NCBI GenBank assembly: GCA_030613835.1
Contig: JAUWLH010000001.1
Location: 1 to 57,586 of the forward strand
Direction: 5' to 3'
From: Candidatus Bathyarchaeota archaeon
GTDB lineage: Archaea; Thermoproteota; Bathyarchaeia; TCS64
DNA length: 57,586 nt
The position numbers and the translations under genes are program-made. Shown here piece after piece: positions 48,842 through 57,586 of the stretch; position 1 is the stretch's first letter; each line of letters starts with the position of its first letter. The notes under the pieces were generated by a model, which did no database searches, was not told the origin of the DNA, and saw only the letters and a program-made list of their open reading frames with translations.

Positions 48842-50260
48842 ATGTCTTCTTGCCGCATTGAACGTGATTTTCTAGGCGAAGTACCCGTTCCATCTGCTGC
48901 CCTTTATGGTGGATTCACAGCCCGCGTATCGGAGAGCTTCAAGATATCGGGTCAAACGATTCATCCTCTCTTCATCCAGACGCTGGCTGAGGTGAAGAAA
49001 GCAGCCGCTGAGACCAATAACGAGCTTGGGCTCCTAGACGACAAGGTCTACGAAGTGATTATCAAGGCTCTGGACGAAGTTCTAGAGGGTAAACACAGTG
49101 AGATGTTTCCACTAGATGTCTTCCAAGCGGGCGCTGGAACCCCCTGGAACATGAACATGAACGAGGTGGTGGCTAATAGGGCGAACCAGATACTAGGTTA
49201 TCCCATCGGGGAATACGTCCCTGTCCACCCCAACGACCATGTCAACATGTCCCAGAGCAGTAACGACGTGATACCCAACACGATCAGGGTAACATCACTC
49301 AGGCTTGTCTCTCACCTGCTCGACTCTCTAAATCAACTTGAGGTGAGTCTGGGGGCAAAAGCCGTTGAATTCAGAGATATCATGAAAAGCTCAAGAACCC
49401 ATGCCAGGGACGCTGTTCCTATCACCCTGGGACAGGAGTTTTCAGCTTACGCCAGCATGGTTAAGGCCCATTTAGTCAATACCCGAAACTCAGCCGACCC
49501 TTTGAGTTTGATATTCCTAGGAGGGACCGCCGCCGGTACCGGTGTCAACACTCATCCAGATTATTCCGATCTCGTGATCAAGCATCTGAGTAATATTACA
49601 GAACTGGACCTGAGTCAGGCGAAGGATAAAATCCACCTGACGCAGTTCATGTCCGATTTTATGCACCTGATAAACGCCCTCTCGGCTTTCTGTGTTGATA
49701 TCGTGAAGGTGAACAACGACCTGGTGCTCATGAGCAGTGGTCCACGGACGGGCCTGTCCGAGATTCAGCTGCCCCCGGTTGAGCCAGGTTCCAGTATAAT
49801 GCCGGGGAAGGTCAACCCAAGCATCATCGAGGCAGTGAACATGGTCTGCTTCCAGGTCCAGGGCAACAGGCTGGCGGTCGAGAACGCTGCCAAGTCAGGT
49901 TTATTCGATCTCAACGTCTACACCCCGGTCATAGCCTTCAACCTCTTCAACTCCCTTGAGTGGCTCACAAATGCCATCAACGCCCTCGACCTAAGATGCA
50001 TCCAAGGGATAGAGGCTAACAGGGAGGTCCTGGAAGGATATTACACCGATTCTAACGCCATGGTGACCCTCCTCAGCCCCTTGATTGGGTACATAAAAGC
50101 CTCGGAGCTGGCGAGGACATCCTTAGAGACTGGAATAAACGCTGGTGAGCTTGCGGTCACAAACGGGTACATCACCCAGGACGACTTGGACGCTATTCTA
50201 TCCACCCCAACCGGGCCAAACCTCCACATAGTCAAAAAGATCAAGGAGAAGGGAGATTGA
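48842..50260 (+). CDS. Class II fumarase / aspartase family
   Basis: 472 aa, fumarase/aspartase superfamily. Signatures are the N-terminal ERDFLGEVPVPSAALYG, GTPWNMNMNEVVANRA, PVHPNDHVNMSQSSNDVIP, THARDAVPITLGQEF and the GSSIMPGKVNPSIIEAVNMVCFQVQGN loop. Fumarases (GSSIMPGKVNPTQCEA) and aspartases (GSSIMPAKVNPVVPEV) differ around this loop, and this sequence shares features of both. Its position directly before sdhA and sdhB favours fumarate hydratase, interconverting fumarate and malate. The TGA overlaps the next start. Confidence 0.9.
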   Translation: MSSCRIERDFLGEVPVPSAALYGGFTARVSESFKISGQTIHPLFIQTLAEVKKAAAETNNELGLLDDKVYEVIIKALDEVLEGKHSEMFPLDVFQAGAGTPWNMNMNEVVANRANQILGYPIGEYVPVHPNDHVNMSQSSNDVIPNTIRVTSLRLVSHLLDSLNQLEVSLGAKAVEFRDIMKSSRTHARDAVPITLGQEFSAYASMVKAHLVNTRNSADPLSLIFLGGTAAGTGVNTHPDYSDLVIKHLSNITELDLSQAKDKIHLTQFMSDFMHLINALSAFCVDIVKVNNDLVLMSSGPRTGLSEIQLPPVEPGSSIMPGKVNPSIIEAVNMVCFQVQGNRLAVENAAKSGLFDLNVYTPVIAFNLFNSLEWLTNAINALDLRCIQGIEANREVLEGYYTDSNAMVTLLSPLIGYIKASELARTSLETGINAGELAVTNGYITQDDLDAILSTPTGPNLHIVKKIKEKGD

Positions 50261-51951
50261 TCAGACACGATGTCTTGATCATCGGGGCCGGAATCTCGGG
50301 CCTCATGACCGCCCTCGAAGCGTCCAAGACCGTTGACGTTGGGGTACTCAGCAAGGTCCACTCAGTCAGGAGCCACAGTGGGGCCGCCCAGGGAGGCATA
50401 GCCGCTTCCCTCGGAAACGAGGAGGAGGACAACTGGGAGTGGCACATGTTCGACACTGTCAAGGGAAGTGACTACCTTGCGGACCAGGACAAGGTCGAGG
50501 TACTAGTAAGGGAGGCCCCCCGTGCATTGATAGAACTTGAGCACATGGGAGTACCGTTCACGAGGAACGAGAACGGGTCCATAGCCCAGCGCTTCTTCGG
50601 GGGTCACACACGGGCGTTCGGAAAGGCACCTGTCAGGCGGGCGTGTTACGCGTCGGACAGGACGGGCCGGGTCATCATGAACAACGTGTATGATCACGCC
50701 CTAGCACGAGGTGTGAAGGTTTACCACGAGCACTTCGCCTTCAAACTCCATCTAGATAATAGGCGAGTTACGGGGGTAACCTGCTACGACCTGGCCACCA
50801 GCGAGGTGAAAACCATACATGCAAAGGCAGTCGTGATCGCCACGGGTGGGATGGGTCGTGTGTTCCAGACTACAAGTAACGGCAACGTTGCGACGGGAGA
50901 CGGATTAGCCCTCGCGCTGAATGTTGGGGTCCCCCTCATGGACATGGAGTTCATCCAGTTCCACCCCACCGGTTTCCACGGGCTGGGGGTGCTGGTCACC
51001 GAGGCCGCCCGAGGGCAGGGGGGAATACTGAGAAACGATTCCGGGGAACGATTCATGGAGCGGTACGCCCCCTCAATCAAGGACCTAGCCCCGAGGGACG
51101 TGGTGTCAAGGGCAATACTAACTGAGATACAGGAAGGACGAGGTATCAATGGTAAGGACTACGTCCACCTCGACCTGACCCATCTCGATGAGGGGGTTGT
51201 CGAGGAAAAGCTCAGCGAGATAACTGAGATATCAAGGAACTTCCTCGACATTGACCCGGTCAAGAAACCCATACCCGTGGCCCCCACCTGCCACTACATG
51301 ATGGGGGGCGTCCCCACTGACGTCAACGGGGCTGTCCCCGAAATAGAAGGACTTTACTCAGTGGGTGAATCGGCTTGCGTCAGCGTCCACGGCTCAAACA
51401 GGCTGGGCTGCAATAGCCTCATCGACCTCGTCGTCTTCGGGAAACGAGCTGGGAAAACCGTGGCCGATTATGTTTCCAGCATTGATTGGGGCTATGAACC
51501 AGAATATTCAGGAGAACCAATGATTTCAACCCTGTTGAACTCCGATGGAGGCGCGATCATACACGAGATCCGCGGCGAGATGAGGAAGATAATGACCAAT
51601 AATGTAAGCATATTCAGGACCGAGGAATCCCTGAACAATGCACTGGCCAAGATCAGGCAATTGCGGCTCATGTACCAAGACATCGGGCTGATTCACAGGG
51701 GAAAGGTTCACAACATGGAGCTGAGGGAGGCGCTTGAGCTGGACAACATGCTAATGGTGGCCGAGGCGGTGATCTTCTCAGCGTTAAACCGGGAGGAAAG
51801 CAGGGGTGCCCACAGCAGGACCGACTATCCCGAAAGAGACGACGCGAACTGGCTGAAGCACACCCTGGTAAAGAATGTCAACGGCGGACTGGAGATCACG
51901 TACAGGCCGGTGACCATCACCCGGTTCCATCCTAAGGAGAGGAAGTACTAG
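50257..51951 (+). CDS. sdhA: Succinate dehydrogenase/fumarate reductase flavoprotein subunit
   Basis: 564 aa flavoprotein. The FAD site GAGISGLMTALEA is near residue 10; the covalent FAD His lies in VRSHSGAAQGGIAASLG. Also seen are QFHPTGFHGLGVLVTEAARGQGGILRNDSGERFMERY, HYMMGGVPTD and GLYSVGESACVSVHGSNRLGCNSL. TTG at 50257 overlaps the fumarase TGA as TTGA and has GGAGAAGGGA upstream. It pairs with the downstream iron-sulfur subunit. Confidence 0.95.
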   Translation: MIRHDVLIIGAGISGLMTALEASKTVDVGVLSKVHSVRSHSGAAQGGIAASLGNEEEDNWEWHMFDTVKGSDYLADQDKVEVLVREAPRALIELEHMGVPFTRNENGSIAQRFFGGHTRAFGKAPVRRACYASDRTGRVIMNNVYDHALARGVKVYHEHFAFKLHLDNRRVTGVTCYDLATSEVKTIHAKAVVIATGGMGRVFQTTSNGNVATGDGLALALNVGVPLMDMEFIQFHPTGFHGLGVLVTEAARGQGGILRNDSGERFMERYAPSIKDLAPRDVVSRAILTEIQEGRGINGKDYVHLDLTHLDEGVVEEKLSEITEISRNFLDIDPVKKPIPVAPTCHYMMGGVPTDVNGAVPEIEGLYSVGESACVSVHGSNRLGCNSLIDLVVFGKRAGKTVADYVSSIDWGYEPEYSGEPMISTLLNSDGGAIIHEIRGEMRKIMTNNVSIFRTEESLNNALAKIRQLRLMYQDIGLIHRGKVHNMELREALELDNMLMVAEAVIFSALNREESRGAHSRTDYPERDDANWLKHTLVKNVNGGLEITYRPVTITRFHPKERKY

Positions 51952-51952
51952 G

Positions 51953-52669
51953 ATGAAGTTCGTAGTTTTCAGGTTTGACCCGGAGATTGATGAAGAGCCC
52001 AGGTACGAGACGTATGACCTGGACACACCCCCAGGCATGAGGATATTGGACTGCCTCAACATCATCAGGGAAGAACACGACCCCGGTCTCAGCTTCAGGT
52101 ACAGCTGCGGCCACGGAATCTGTGGCTCATGCGGCCTCACACTCAACGGGCTGGCTTCACTCGCCTGCCAGAAACTAGTCAAGCACTACGAGAGGTCTCC
52201 GGAGATCAAGGTGGAGCCCCTCGGGTTCTACCCCGTGATCAAGGACTTGGTCGTGGACATGGAGCCATTCTTTCAGCGGATGAGGGCCATCCACCCCGAG
52301 AACTGGGGAAAGATCAGTCCAGTCCAAGTCTCGAAGCAGCTCCATCAGAGCCAGGAGGACCACGCGCTGATAGTTGACGCCATCAAGTGCATCATGTGCG
52401 GCGCATGCACCGCCCAGTGCCCGGTAATGCTGGATGAGGACCCGGAGTTCATAGGACCAGCCGCGGTACTCAGGGCCAAAAGGTACATCTTCGACACCCG
52501 CATGACGGACACAGAGGAAAGGAAACGTGCGATAGAGTCACCACACGGTGTCTGGAGCTGCGACACAAGGTGGCTCTGCACAAAGGTATGCCCAAAGGGC
52601 ATCCAGGTCACCAATAACATCCTTGACCTCAAGGCTGTGCTGAAAAAATATTCTCTAAGTAACAAGTAG
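51953..52669 (+). CDS. sdhB: Succinate dehydrogenase/fumarate reductase iron-sulfur subunit
   Basis: 238 aa. The N-terminal [2Fe-2S] ferredoxin domain has SCGHGICGSCGLTLNGLASLAC. The C-terminal domain has CIMCGACTAQCPV and LCTKVCPKGIQVTNNI for the [4Fe-4S] and [3Fe-4S] clusters. Transfers electrons between SdhA flavin and a quinone or other acceptor. No membrane anchor (SdhC/D or CCG-type SdhE) follows: the next gene, Lhr, lies on the other strand. The enzyme is therefore soluble, or the anchor is elsewhere. Confidence 0.95.
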   Translation: MKFVVFRFDPEIDEEPRYETYDLDTPPGMRILDCLNIIREEHDPGLSFRYSCGHGICGSCGLTLNGLASLACQKLVKHYERSPEIKVEPLGFYPVIKDLVVDMEPFFQRMRAIHPENWGKISPVQVSKQLHQSQEDHALIVDAIKCIMCGACTAQCPVMLDEDPEFIGPAAVLRAKRYIFDTRMTDTEERKRAIESPHGVWSCDTRWLCTKVCPKGIQVTNNILDLKAVLKKYSLSNK

Positions 52670-52675
52670 CGGGTA

Positions 52676-55522
52676 CTACTTGTTGGCCCAGTACTGCCTA
52701 GTCTTCATGTACTGGATCTTGGCCTTCAACAGATCCTTATAGAACTCCTCGTTGCTCCTGTGCATCCTGCTCAGCACCTGGTAGCTGGTCACAGGCCCAA
52801 CGCCGTAAACCATCAATGCCTCCACGGCCTTCCTCCCATAGCTAAGGACCATATCAGCGGTCTTCCTGCCGTGCCTGAGCTGATCAAGGTCATCACCGAA
52901 CAGCTCCTCGCCCTCATTCCACTTCCTCAGGAGCATCTGGAACTGCTCAGGATCCTGGTTACGCCTCATCATGGCCATGAGCCCGCTGTTGCAGTTACCG
53001 CAAAGTGGTCTATCATCCAGCTCCCGGATACGCACCTGTGTATGCCACTCGCCGCAGTTCACGCATGCCAGTCTCACCCTCCTTGAATGGATGTTCTGTC
53101 TCATGTACTCGATCTGGTCCGTGATGGTAGCATCCGTGGCCATCAGCTCCTCGACATCGGCGTACTTTTCCAGTATGCGCCTGGCCAAAGCACTAGGCTC
53201 AGAGACCTTTTTTGTGACAACCTCGATGGAACCGTCTCCTATTCCCGTGACTATCTCCTTGACTGATGACATATCCAGCTTCTCGTGGTATGCCTCCCTC
53301 AGGGTCTCCTTATAGATGGGCGTGTCCTTGAAGCGATAGTACAGGTTCTCCATCCTATCATGTCCCATGATCTTTCCCCTTGGGATCACTCCAAAACGTT
53401 CGGCGATGAACTTCATTTTGTACCCGAACGGGAAACGAGCATGCATGTAATCACTGAGCAGCCTGTCTGCCTCATCCGGCGTCAGAGCCCTGATGAGGTC
53501 CTCGATATCTTTGATCTCGTATTCGTTGAGCTTGTTGGGTGCCTCGATTAGGATCCTGTATGGGTCGTTCCACCAGTTGTAGATCAGCTCCTTCTTGCTC
53601 AGGGCCGCGTCGAGGATGGCCCCCAGGGCCCTGTTGATTTTCTCTCCCCTGGTGCTGTGGATGACCAAGTACTGGTCCCAGACCTCAATGATCAGGTTCG
53701 ACGGATTGGGAAGTGGAAGCCCTGATTTCAGGTGGGCGACGGACTCGTCAGCGATCTCCTTCAGGCTACCTACATCGGTGTCTAATGGCTCTGCTAGGTC
53801 TTCTAGGGTCTCAGCAGACTGATTTATGGTCTCCCTAAGGGTCCCGGCCTCTTCAGCGACCTCTCGGGTAACGGGGATCAGCTCACCGTCCCAGCCAGGT
53901 GCAGCTCCAAGTGGGTCAGTGCTGGGTAATGCATGAAGGACACCTCTCTCCTCGTCAATCTGGAGTATCCTCCAGACCCTTCCCCTGAGGATGACGTTAA
54001 GACCCACTCGGGCCCGTAGGCTCCAGAACTCGTCGCCGACAGTACCCACCATCTCATCGGTTATCGCGTTGATAAAGGGGTATCGCCTCTCGTCGTTGAT
54101 CATTCCCAGATTCTCGAAATAGTATCTCCTGCCCTTGCCTGTCTTCCTCAGTCTCTTTCCCTCCCTCTTGATCAATCCTATCTGCCTGAGGAACTCGATG
54201 AGCTCCTCGTACTCCTCCCCCGTGTACTCCTTAAACGGGTACGCCCTTTGAGCCAGCTCAAGCACCTCCCCCTCGTCGATGCCGTCATCTAGGGCCATAA
54301 TCGTGAGCCCCACTATCTGGTGCGTGAGAACATCAAGAGGCTTCATGTGAACAAGCGTGGGCTCAAGCCGCTTCTTCCTCGCCAAATCCGATGCCACAAG
54401 GCTCTCAAGTGTGTCCTCGCCGTATGCCGGTATTGTCACGCCCTCGCTCAACCTGTTCAATGTGTGACCCGCCCTGCCCACCCTCTGGATGAGGGCGCTG
54501 ACCTGGCGTGGGCTCTGGTACTGGATGGTAAGGTCTACCTCCCCGATGTCGATCCCAAGCTGGAGTGTGCTGGTGCAGACTATTCCTTTCAACTCTCCCG
54601 CCTTGAACCTGTCCTCAGTGATGTGCCTCTGCTCCCTGCTGAGGCTGCCGTGGTGGACCTCGATACCTGGTCCCATCTGCTTGAGTCTGAACCCCAGTGC
54701 CTCAGCCTGGCCCCTGCCCTGAACGAAGATGAGCGTGCTGTTATGCTCGTTGACGAGGCTTCTTATCCTGTTGAGCCTGCTGGCCGCCTTGGGGCTCGTA
54801 TTGAGCTCGTCGGCCAGGTCGAAATCCGAGTCAGTTGGCTGAGGGAAGTGGACCTTGTACTTGTAGGTCTTGTCCACCTCGACCTCCACGATGTTGACAG
54901 GATGGACGCCCCCAAGAAACTTGGCAACAGTTTTAGGGTTACCGATGGTCGCGCTAAGCCCTATCCTCTGCGGCTTCCCGTTGGCGGCCTTGTCAAGCCT
55001 CTCAAGCCCTATCGTGAGCTGTGCGCCCCGCTTGCTGGCGGCCAGGTCATGTATCTCGTCTATTATCACCCACCTGACTTGTGCCAGGTGCTTCCGCATC
55101 CCCTTGGATGGAAGGATGGCCTGCAGTGTCTCCGGTGTCGTGATGAGCATCTGGGGCGGCATCCTGGTCTGCCTCCTTCTCTGCTTCTGACTCGTGTCCC
55201 CGTGGCGTACCTCCACCGTGATTCCCAGGTGGTCCGCCCAGAACATCATCCTCTTTTTGATGTCCCTGTTCAATGCCCTCAGCGGAGTGATGTAGATGAT
55301 GTTGATCCCTTTCTCCTTATGACCGCGAAGGTACATGTCGAATACTGGAAGGAGGGCAGCCTCGGTCTTTCCGCTTGCGGTGGGCGAAACAAGTAGAACG
55401 TTGTCTCCATCAAGGATAGCGGGTATCACTTTCTCCTGAGGGGGTGTTGGCTCTATAATGCCCAGCTGTTCGAGGCCTTCCCTTATCCTTGGGTGGAGCC
55501 CCTCGAAGACACTGGGTGGCAT
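52676..55522 (-). CDS. Lhr-family ATP-dependent helicase
   Basis: 948 aa superfamily 2 helicase. Motif I is VSPTASGKTEAALLP, motif II DEIHDL, motif III SATIG, and motif VI QRVGRAGH, with the Lhr-specific winged helix and C-terminal region (residues about 450-800) following the RecA domains. A zinc-binding CVNCGEWHTQ...CGNC pair lies near residue 825. These proteins unwind DNA or RNA-DNA hybrids and are linked to repair. It is convergent with the sdh operon (6-bp gap). A large antisense frame runs through it but is not coding-like. Confidence 0.93.
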   Translation of the reverse strand: MPPSVFEGLHPRIREGLEQLGIIEPTPPQEKVIPAILDGDNVLLVSPTASGKTEAALLPVFDMYLRGHKEKGINIIYITPLRALNRDIKKRMMFWADHLGITVEVRHGDTSQKQRRRQTRMPPQMLITTPETLQAILPSKGMRKHLAQVRWVIIDEIHDLAASKRGAQLTIGLERLDKAANGKPQRIGLSATIGNPKTVAKFLGGVHPVNIVEVEVDKTYKYKVHFPQPTDSDFDLADELNTSPKAASRLNRIRSLVNEHNSTLIFVQGRGQAEALGFRLKQMGPGIEVHHGSLSREQRHITEDRFKAGELKGIVCTSTLQLGIDIGEVDLTIQYQSPRQVSALIQRVGRAGHTLNRLSEGVTIPAYGEDTLESLVASDLARKKRLEPTLVHMKPLDVLTHQIVGLTIMALDDGIDEGEVLELAQRAYPFKEYTGEEYEELIEFLRQIGLIKREGKRLRKTGKGRRYYFENLGMINDERRYPFINAITDEMVGTVGDEFWSLRARVGLNVILRGRVWRILQIDEERGVLHALPSTDPLGAAPGWDGELIPVTREVAEEAGTLRETINQSAETLEDLAEPLDTDVGSLKEIADESVAHLKSGLPLPNPSNLIIEVWDQYLVIHSTRGEKINRALGAILDAALSKKELIYNWWNDPYRILIEAPNKLNEYEIKDIEDLIRALTPDEADRLLSDYMHARFPFGYKMKFIAERFGVIPRGKIMGHDRMENLYYRFKDTPIYKETLREAYHEKLDMSSVKEIVTGIGDGSIEVVTKKVSEPSALARRILEKYADVEELMATDATITDQIEYMRQNIHSRRVRLACVNCGEWHTQVRIRELDDRPLCGNCNSGLMAMMRRNQDPEQFQMLLRKWNEGEELFGDDLDQLRHGRKTADMVLSYGRKAVEALMVYGVGPVTSYQVLSRMHRSNEEFYKDLLKAKIQYMKTRQYWANK

Positions 55523-55891
55523 GGTCTTCTTGATGAATTGGAGAATAAAACCTCTTAGTACTGAAACGTGGCGAGGTCTCGGGTGAAAGTATGATCGGAT
55601 CTAATCCGCGATTTTTTTCGAAATAAATAACCCTACTCTATTTTAAGTAATAATTACATTATATATTATAATTACTAAAATCGTTCAATAATATTGCCTC
55701 TTTTCTCAAAACAGGAATATTTACAGGGTTTTTATTTATTAATACCATGTAGGCATTGGTTTTAACAAGACCACCTTAAAAAAAGAGTCATTTTGAAACG
55801 TTCTATCCTATCAAGTTGTATTAACGAAACAAGTCAAGGTCTTTAACATATTATCTGTTCCACTTTCTTCGCATCTAACGAGTTGAAAAGA
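55523..55891. other. AT-rich gene-free stretch
   Basis: 369 bp upstream of lhr on one strand and of the small zinc protein on the other. It is markedly AT-rich, with long TAATAATTA and TTATATATTATAATTA runs around 55650-55670. These may contain promoters for both directions. I see no ORF or clear RNA structure. Confidence 0.5.
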
Positions 55892-56056
55892 ATGGGAACA
55901 TGCGAAATCTGCAATTCGGATCAAGTGAAGACATACACATGCAAAACATGTGAAAAGAACTTTTGCGTAAAGTGCGGTACATCCCATAAGCGGACTTGCT
56001 ACACGTGCAAGCCAAAGGGAAGTGGCGGATTCCTCAAGGGGCTCTTCGGCAGGTAG
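55892..56056 (+). CDS. Small Cys-rich zinc-finger protein
   Basis: 54 aa, too short for most gene callers. It reads MGTCEICNSDQVKTYTCKTC, then CVKCGTSHKRTCYTC, and ends GGFLKGLFGR. Four CxxC knuckles and a His could bind two zinc ions in the manner of B-box or AN1-like cross-brace fingers. The C-terminal Gly/Phe/Lys peptide is probably amphipathic. Family not recognised. The frame is clean and the codon choice matches neighbours. Confidence 0.75.
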   Translation: MGTCEICNSDQVKTYTCKTCEKNFCVKCGTSHKRTCYTCKPKGSGGFLKGLFGR

Positions 56057-56114
56057 CTGAGAAAACCTACTATAATTTTCTATTATCTAAATAATACTTG
56101 TAAACTTAAAGAGG

Positions 56115-57401
56115 TTAGCTGACTAGATGCAGCTTCTTCTGTCGACCAGCCATGAACTGTAGCTCCTCTCCAGTCCACCATGCATCCTGCTCTAGACTCA
56201 TCTTGACCTCTTGGTTGTCCCACTCTGGGACCTCCTTCTTGGCGTTGAGCTCAATGGCGTAGCAGGTATTTGGGTGAAGAGGGTAATCTCCTCTGCCGGG
56301 AACGCCACCTTGCTGATCCCAAAGTCCAATTGTAGGGCCCGCCGCGTGTCCGTGTACCCCCAGTGGGTGGGTGTAGATCGAAGGCTTGATGCCATCGGCC
56401 CATGCGTTGTCCAGTGCTTCCCTCAATATCTCATTTCCCGTTCTTTTATTCTTCATAGCGGAGGCAAGGAAATCTTGAAGCTTGTTCGCGTCAACAAGGG
56501 CGTCCTTTAACCCCTGAGGAGCATCTGTCTCGCCCTGTTTGAGGACGTATGCGTTCTGCTGGACATCAGTGGCCAGTCCAAGATAGTAAAAGCCCACATC
56601 GCAATGAAGGAGATCTCCCCTGTGGATGACCCTCGTCCTCTCGTTGTCCTCGTAGCTGTCCCCGTGCCCCTGTCTATCAACCGTCGCTGGGAACCACATC
56701 TCGACACCTAGGTCGAGTATCTTCTGGCGAATCCACCACTGCACGTCATCGACCGTGGTCACACCGGCCGTGATGACCTTGCTGCTGAACGCCTCCTGTA
56801 TGATAGCGTGAGTGAGCTCGACGAGCATGGGGTACGCCTCAAGCTCCTCCTTGCTTCTCGTTTCAAGCCATCTGATGCATAATGCCTCGGCTGGTACAAG
56901 TCTCTCTGATAGATCGCCGAGGGCATCCACCATTAAGGTGTACTCCCCATGGGTCAGGCCATCCCCGAATGCGAAAGTATTTGAGACATTGATCCCGATC
57001 GTCTTTGGGTCTTTTTCCTTGATGATCTTGGCTAGGCACTCGTACTGCTCCTCCTCGTCAGGGTCCCATACGCCTTTGTAGAAATCCCCGAAACCATAAC
57101 GGTAGACCGCGAGACGCTCAACCCCTTCCTGCTGTCTGTGGAATAGTAATATTGTACGCCTCCTTGCGTAGAGATTTGGCTCGGGCAAGAGGCTCATGAT
57201 TACTGGGTCCTCGTTGTACTCGCGGGCAATAACCACCCACAGGTCGATCCCCGTCTCGTCCATCAAACCGGGAAGCATTTCCTCAAGCCTGTTCATCAGC
57301 CAGCCGTTGTAGACTGTCATCCTGTCGCGGAGGGGTAGTATCTTCTGCCTGTAAGAATCAGCGCCAGGGTTAGTGTGGTGCGGGAAAAGATGGTCACTCA
57401 T
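56115..57401 (-). CDS. M24-family metallopeptidase (Xaa-Pro aminopeptidase-like)
   Basis: 428 aa, creatinase/aminopeptidase P type. The N-terminal domain includes GIDLWVVIAREYNEDPV. The C-terminal pita-bread domain carries the five metal ligands in order: Asp in HCDVGFYYLGLATDVQ (two Asp), His in HPLGVHGHAAG, Glu in CYAIELNAKKE and Glu in EVKMSLEQDAWW. It probably cleaves Xaa-Pro or related substrates. The ligand set is intact, so activity is expected; the specificity is unknown. Confidence 0.9.
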   Translation of the reverse strand: MSDHLFPHHTNPGADSYRQKILPLRDRMTVYNGWLMNRLEEMLPGLMDETGIDLWVVIAREYNEDPVIMSLLPEPNLYARRRTILLFHRQQEGVERLAVYRYGFGDFYKGVWDPDEEEQYECLAKIIKEKDPKTIGINVSNTFAFGDGLTHGEYTLMVDALGDLSERLVPAEALCIRWLETRSKEELEAYPMLVELTHAIIQEAFSSKVITAGVTTVDDVQWWIRQKILDLGVEMWFPATVDRQGHGDSYEDNERTRVIHRGDLLHCDVGFYYLGLATDVQQNAYVLKQGETDAPQGLKDALVDANKLQDFLASAMKNKRTGNEILREALDNAWADGIKPSIYTHPLGVHGHAAGPTIGLWDQQGGVPGRGDYPLHPNTCYAIELNAKKEVPEWDNQEVKMSLEQDAWWTGEELQFMAGRQKKLHLVS

Positions 57402-57489
57402 GCCCTATACTTTGTTTATGGGGCAATAAAATTATCCAGTAACAAGATTACCCGTAACTCTTTACAATGATAAGCGAACCCATCTACTC

Positions 57490-57586
57490 ATGGATATCAG
57501 CAAAATCAAGCTAGTATACTACTCCCCGACGGGGACAGGCAAGAGAACAGTCGAGGCTATCGGGAAGGGAATGGGGCTCAACTACG
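57490..57586 (+). CDS. EFR1-like flavodoxin/ferredoxin, N-terminal fragment
   Basis: Only the first 32 codons are inside the window. They read MDISKIKLVYYSPTGTGKRT and continue with VEAIGKGMGLNY. The YSPTGT phosphate loop is that of EFR1-type flavodoxin-domain ferredoxins and related flavodoxins. The gene is truncated by the end of the window, not broken. The frame is open and has AT-rich sequence upstream. Confidence 0.75.
   Translation, partial: MDISKIKLVYYSPTGTGKRTVEAIGKGMGLNY

Noticed and set aside
54320..55396. A 358-codon open frame antisense to the lhr gene
   Set aside because: It is the shadow of a GC-rich gene with strong helicase motifs on the other strand; its translation is rich in Leu, Pro and His with no family resemblance.
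1..57586. CRISPR arrays, insertion sequences, integrase attachment sites, rRNA or tRNA genes
   Set aside because: No spaced direct repeats, transposase or integrase motifs, tRNA T-arms in context or rRNA signatures were seen in the regions scanned; a tRNAscan or CRISPR search was not possible here.

Overview
The window is archaeal chromosome, without plasmid or phage genes. Direct indicators are an archaeal histone, Nep1, DtdA, Dph6, archaeal-type GlyRS and ThrRS, aIF1, RadA, Hjc, a PAC2 protein, an Lhr-type helicase, an AAA_32 Lon-type protease and the HMG-CoA synthase/thiolase/DUF35 cluster. Several genes have a TATA-like box about 26-27 bp before the start codon, which implies leaderless mRNAs. 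Others have clear Shine-Dalgarno (SD) sequences, and non-ATG starts (GTG, TTG, apparently CTG) are common. The lineage cannot be fixed from this sequence; an uncultured group such as Asgard (Thorarchaeia-like) or Thermoplasmatota-related is only a guess.

Layout. 0.7-8 kb: pyruvate phosphate dikinase, two tandem VOC proteins, a radical SAM protein, a flavodoxin, and a two-gene unit of a divergent NrdD-like protein and an NrdG-like activase. 8-16 kb: SpoIIM-like membrane protein with a histone, secreted coiled-coil protein with Nep1, a zinc ribbon, DUF72 protein, DtdA, lone receiver domain, EF-Tu-like protein, MetE-like protein. 16-23 kb: ThrRS, Dph6, alanine dehydrogenase-like protein, GPN GTPase, inositol-phosphate synthase, RimI-like acetyltransferase. 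23.7-30.5 kb: HMG-CoA synthase, thiolase, DUF35, GlyRS, lipoate ligase-like and CinA-like proteins. 31-41 kb: a long minus-strand run with argG, wHTH-hjc, Lon, TrxR-thioredoxin, enolase, LarA-like and a split UxaA. 41-48.5 kb: ACT protein, aIF1, RadA, PAC2, CBS, Mut7-C, AMMECR1, glycosyltransferase. 48.4-52.7 kb: an AhpD-like gene interrupted by two UAG codons, then fumarase and SdhA/SdhB. 52.7-57.6 kb: Lhr helicase, zinc protein, M24 peptidase, and the start of a flavodoxin/EFR1-like gene.

How the genes fit together. PpdK and enolase belong to pyruvate/PEP metabolism; fumarase plus SdhA/B form the fumarate-succinate step; HMG-CoA synthase and its partners feed isoprenoid lipid synthesis, and inositol-phosphate synthase feeds lipid headgroups or solutes. 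Translation quality control is well represented (DtdA, ThrRS, GlyRS, aIF1, Dph6, Nep1).

Most unusual points: (1) an NrdD homologue that seems to have lost all radical-handling cysteines but keeps the zinc site and a C-terminal glycine, next to an NrdG-like activase; (2) an AhpD-family gene with two in-frame UAG codons, one inside the CxxC active site; (3) a thiolase with Ser for the nucleophilic Cys and Asn for the GHP His; (4) two CTGA operon junctions implying CTG starts; (5) a ThrRS without an editing domain; (6) structured non-coding regions at 44984-45135 and 17540-17710; (7) a small ORF with an in-frame TGA and a hairpin over its ribosome-binding site.
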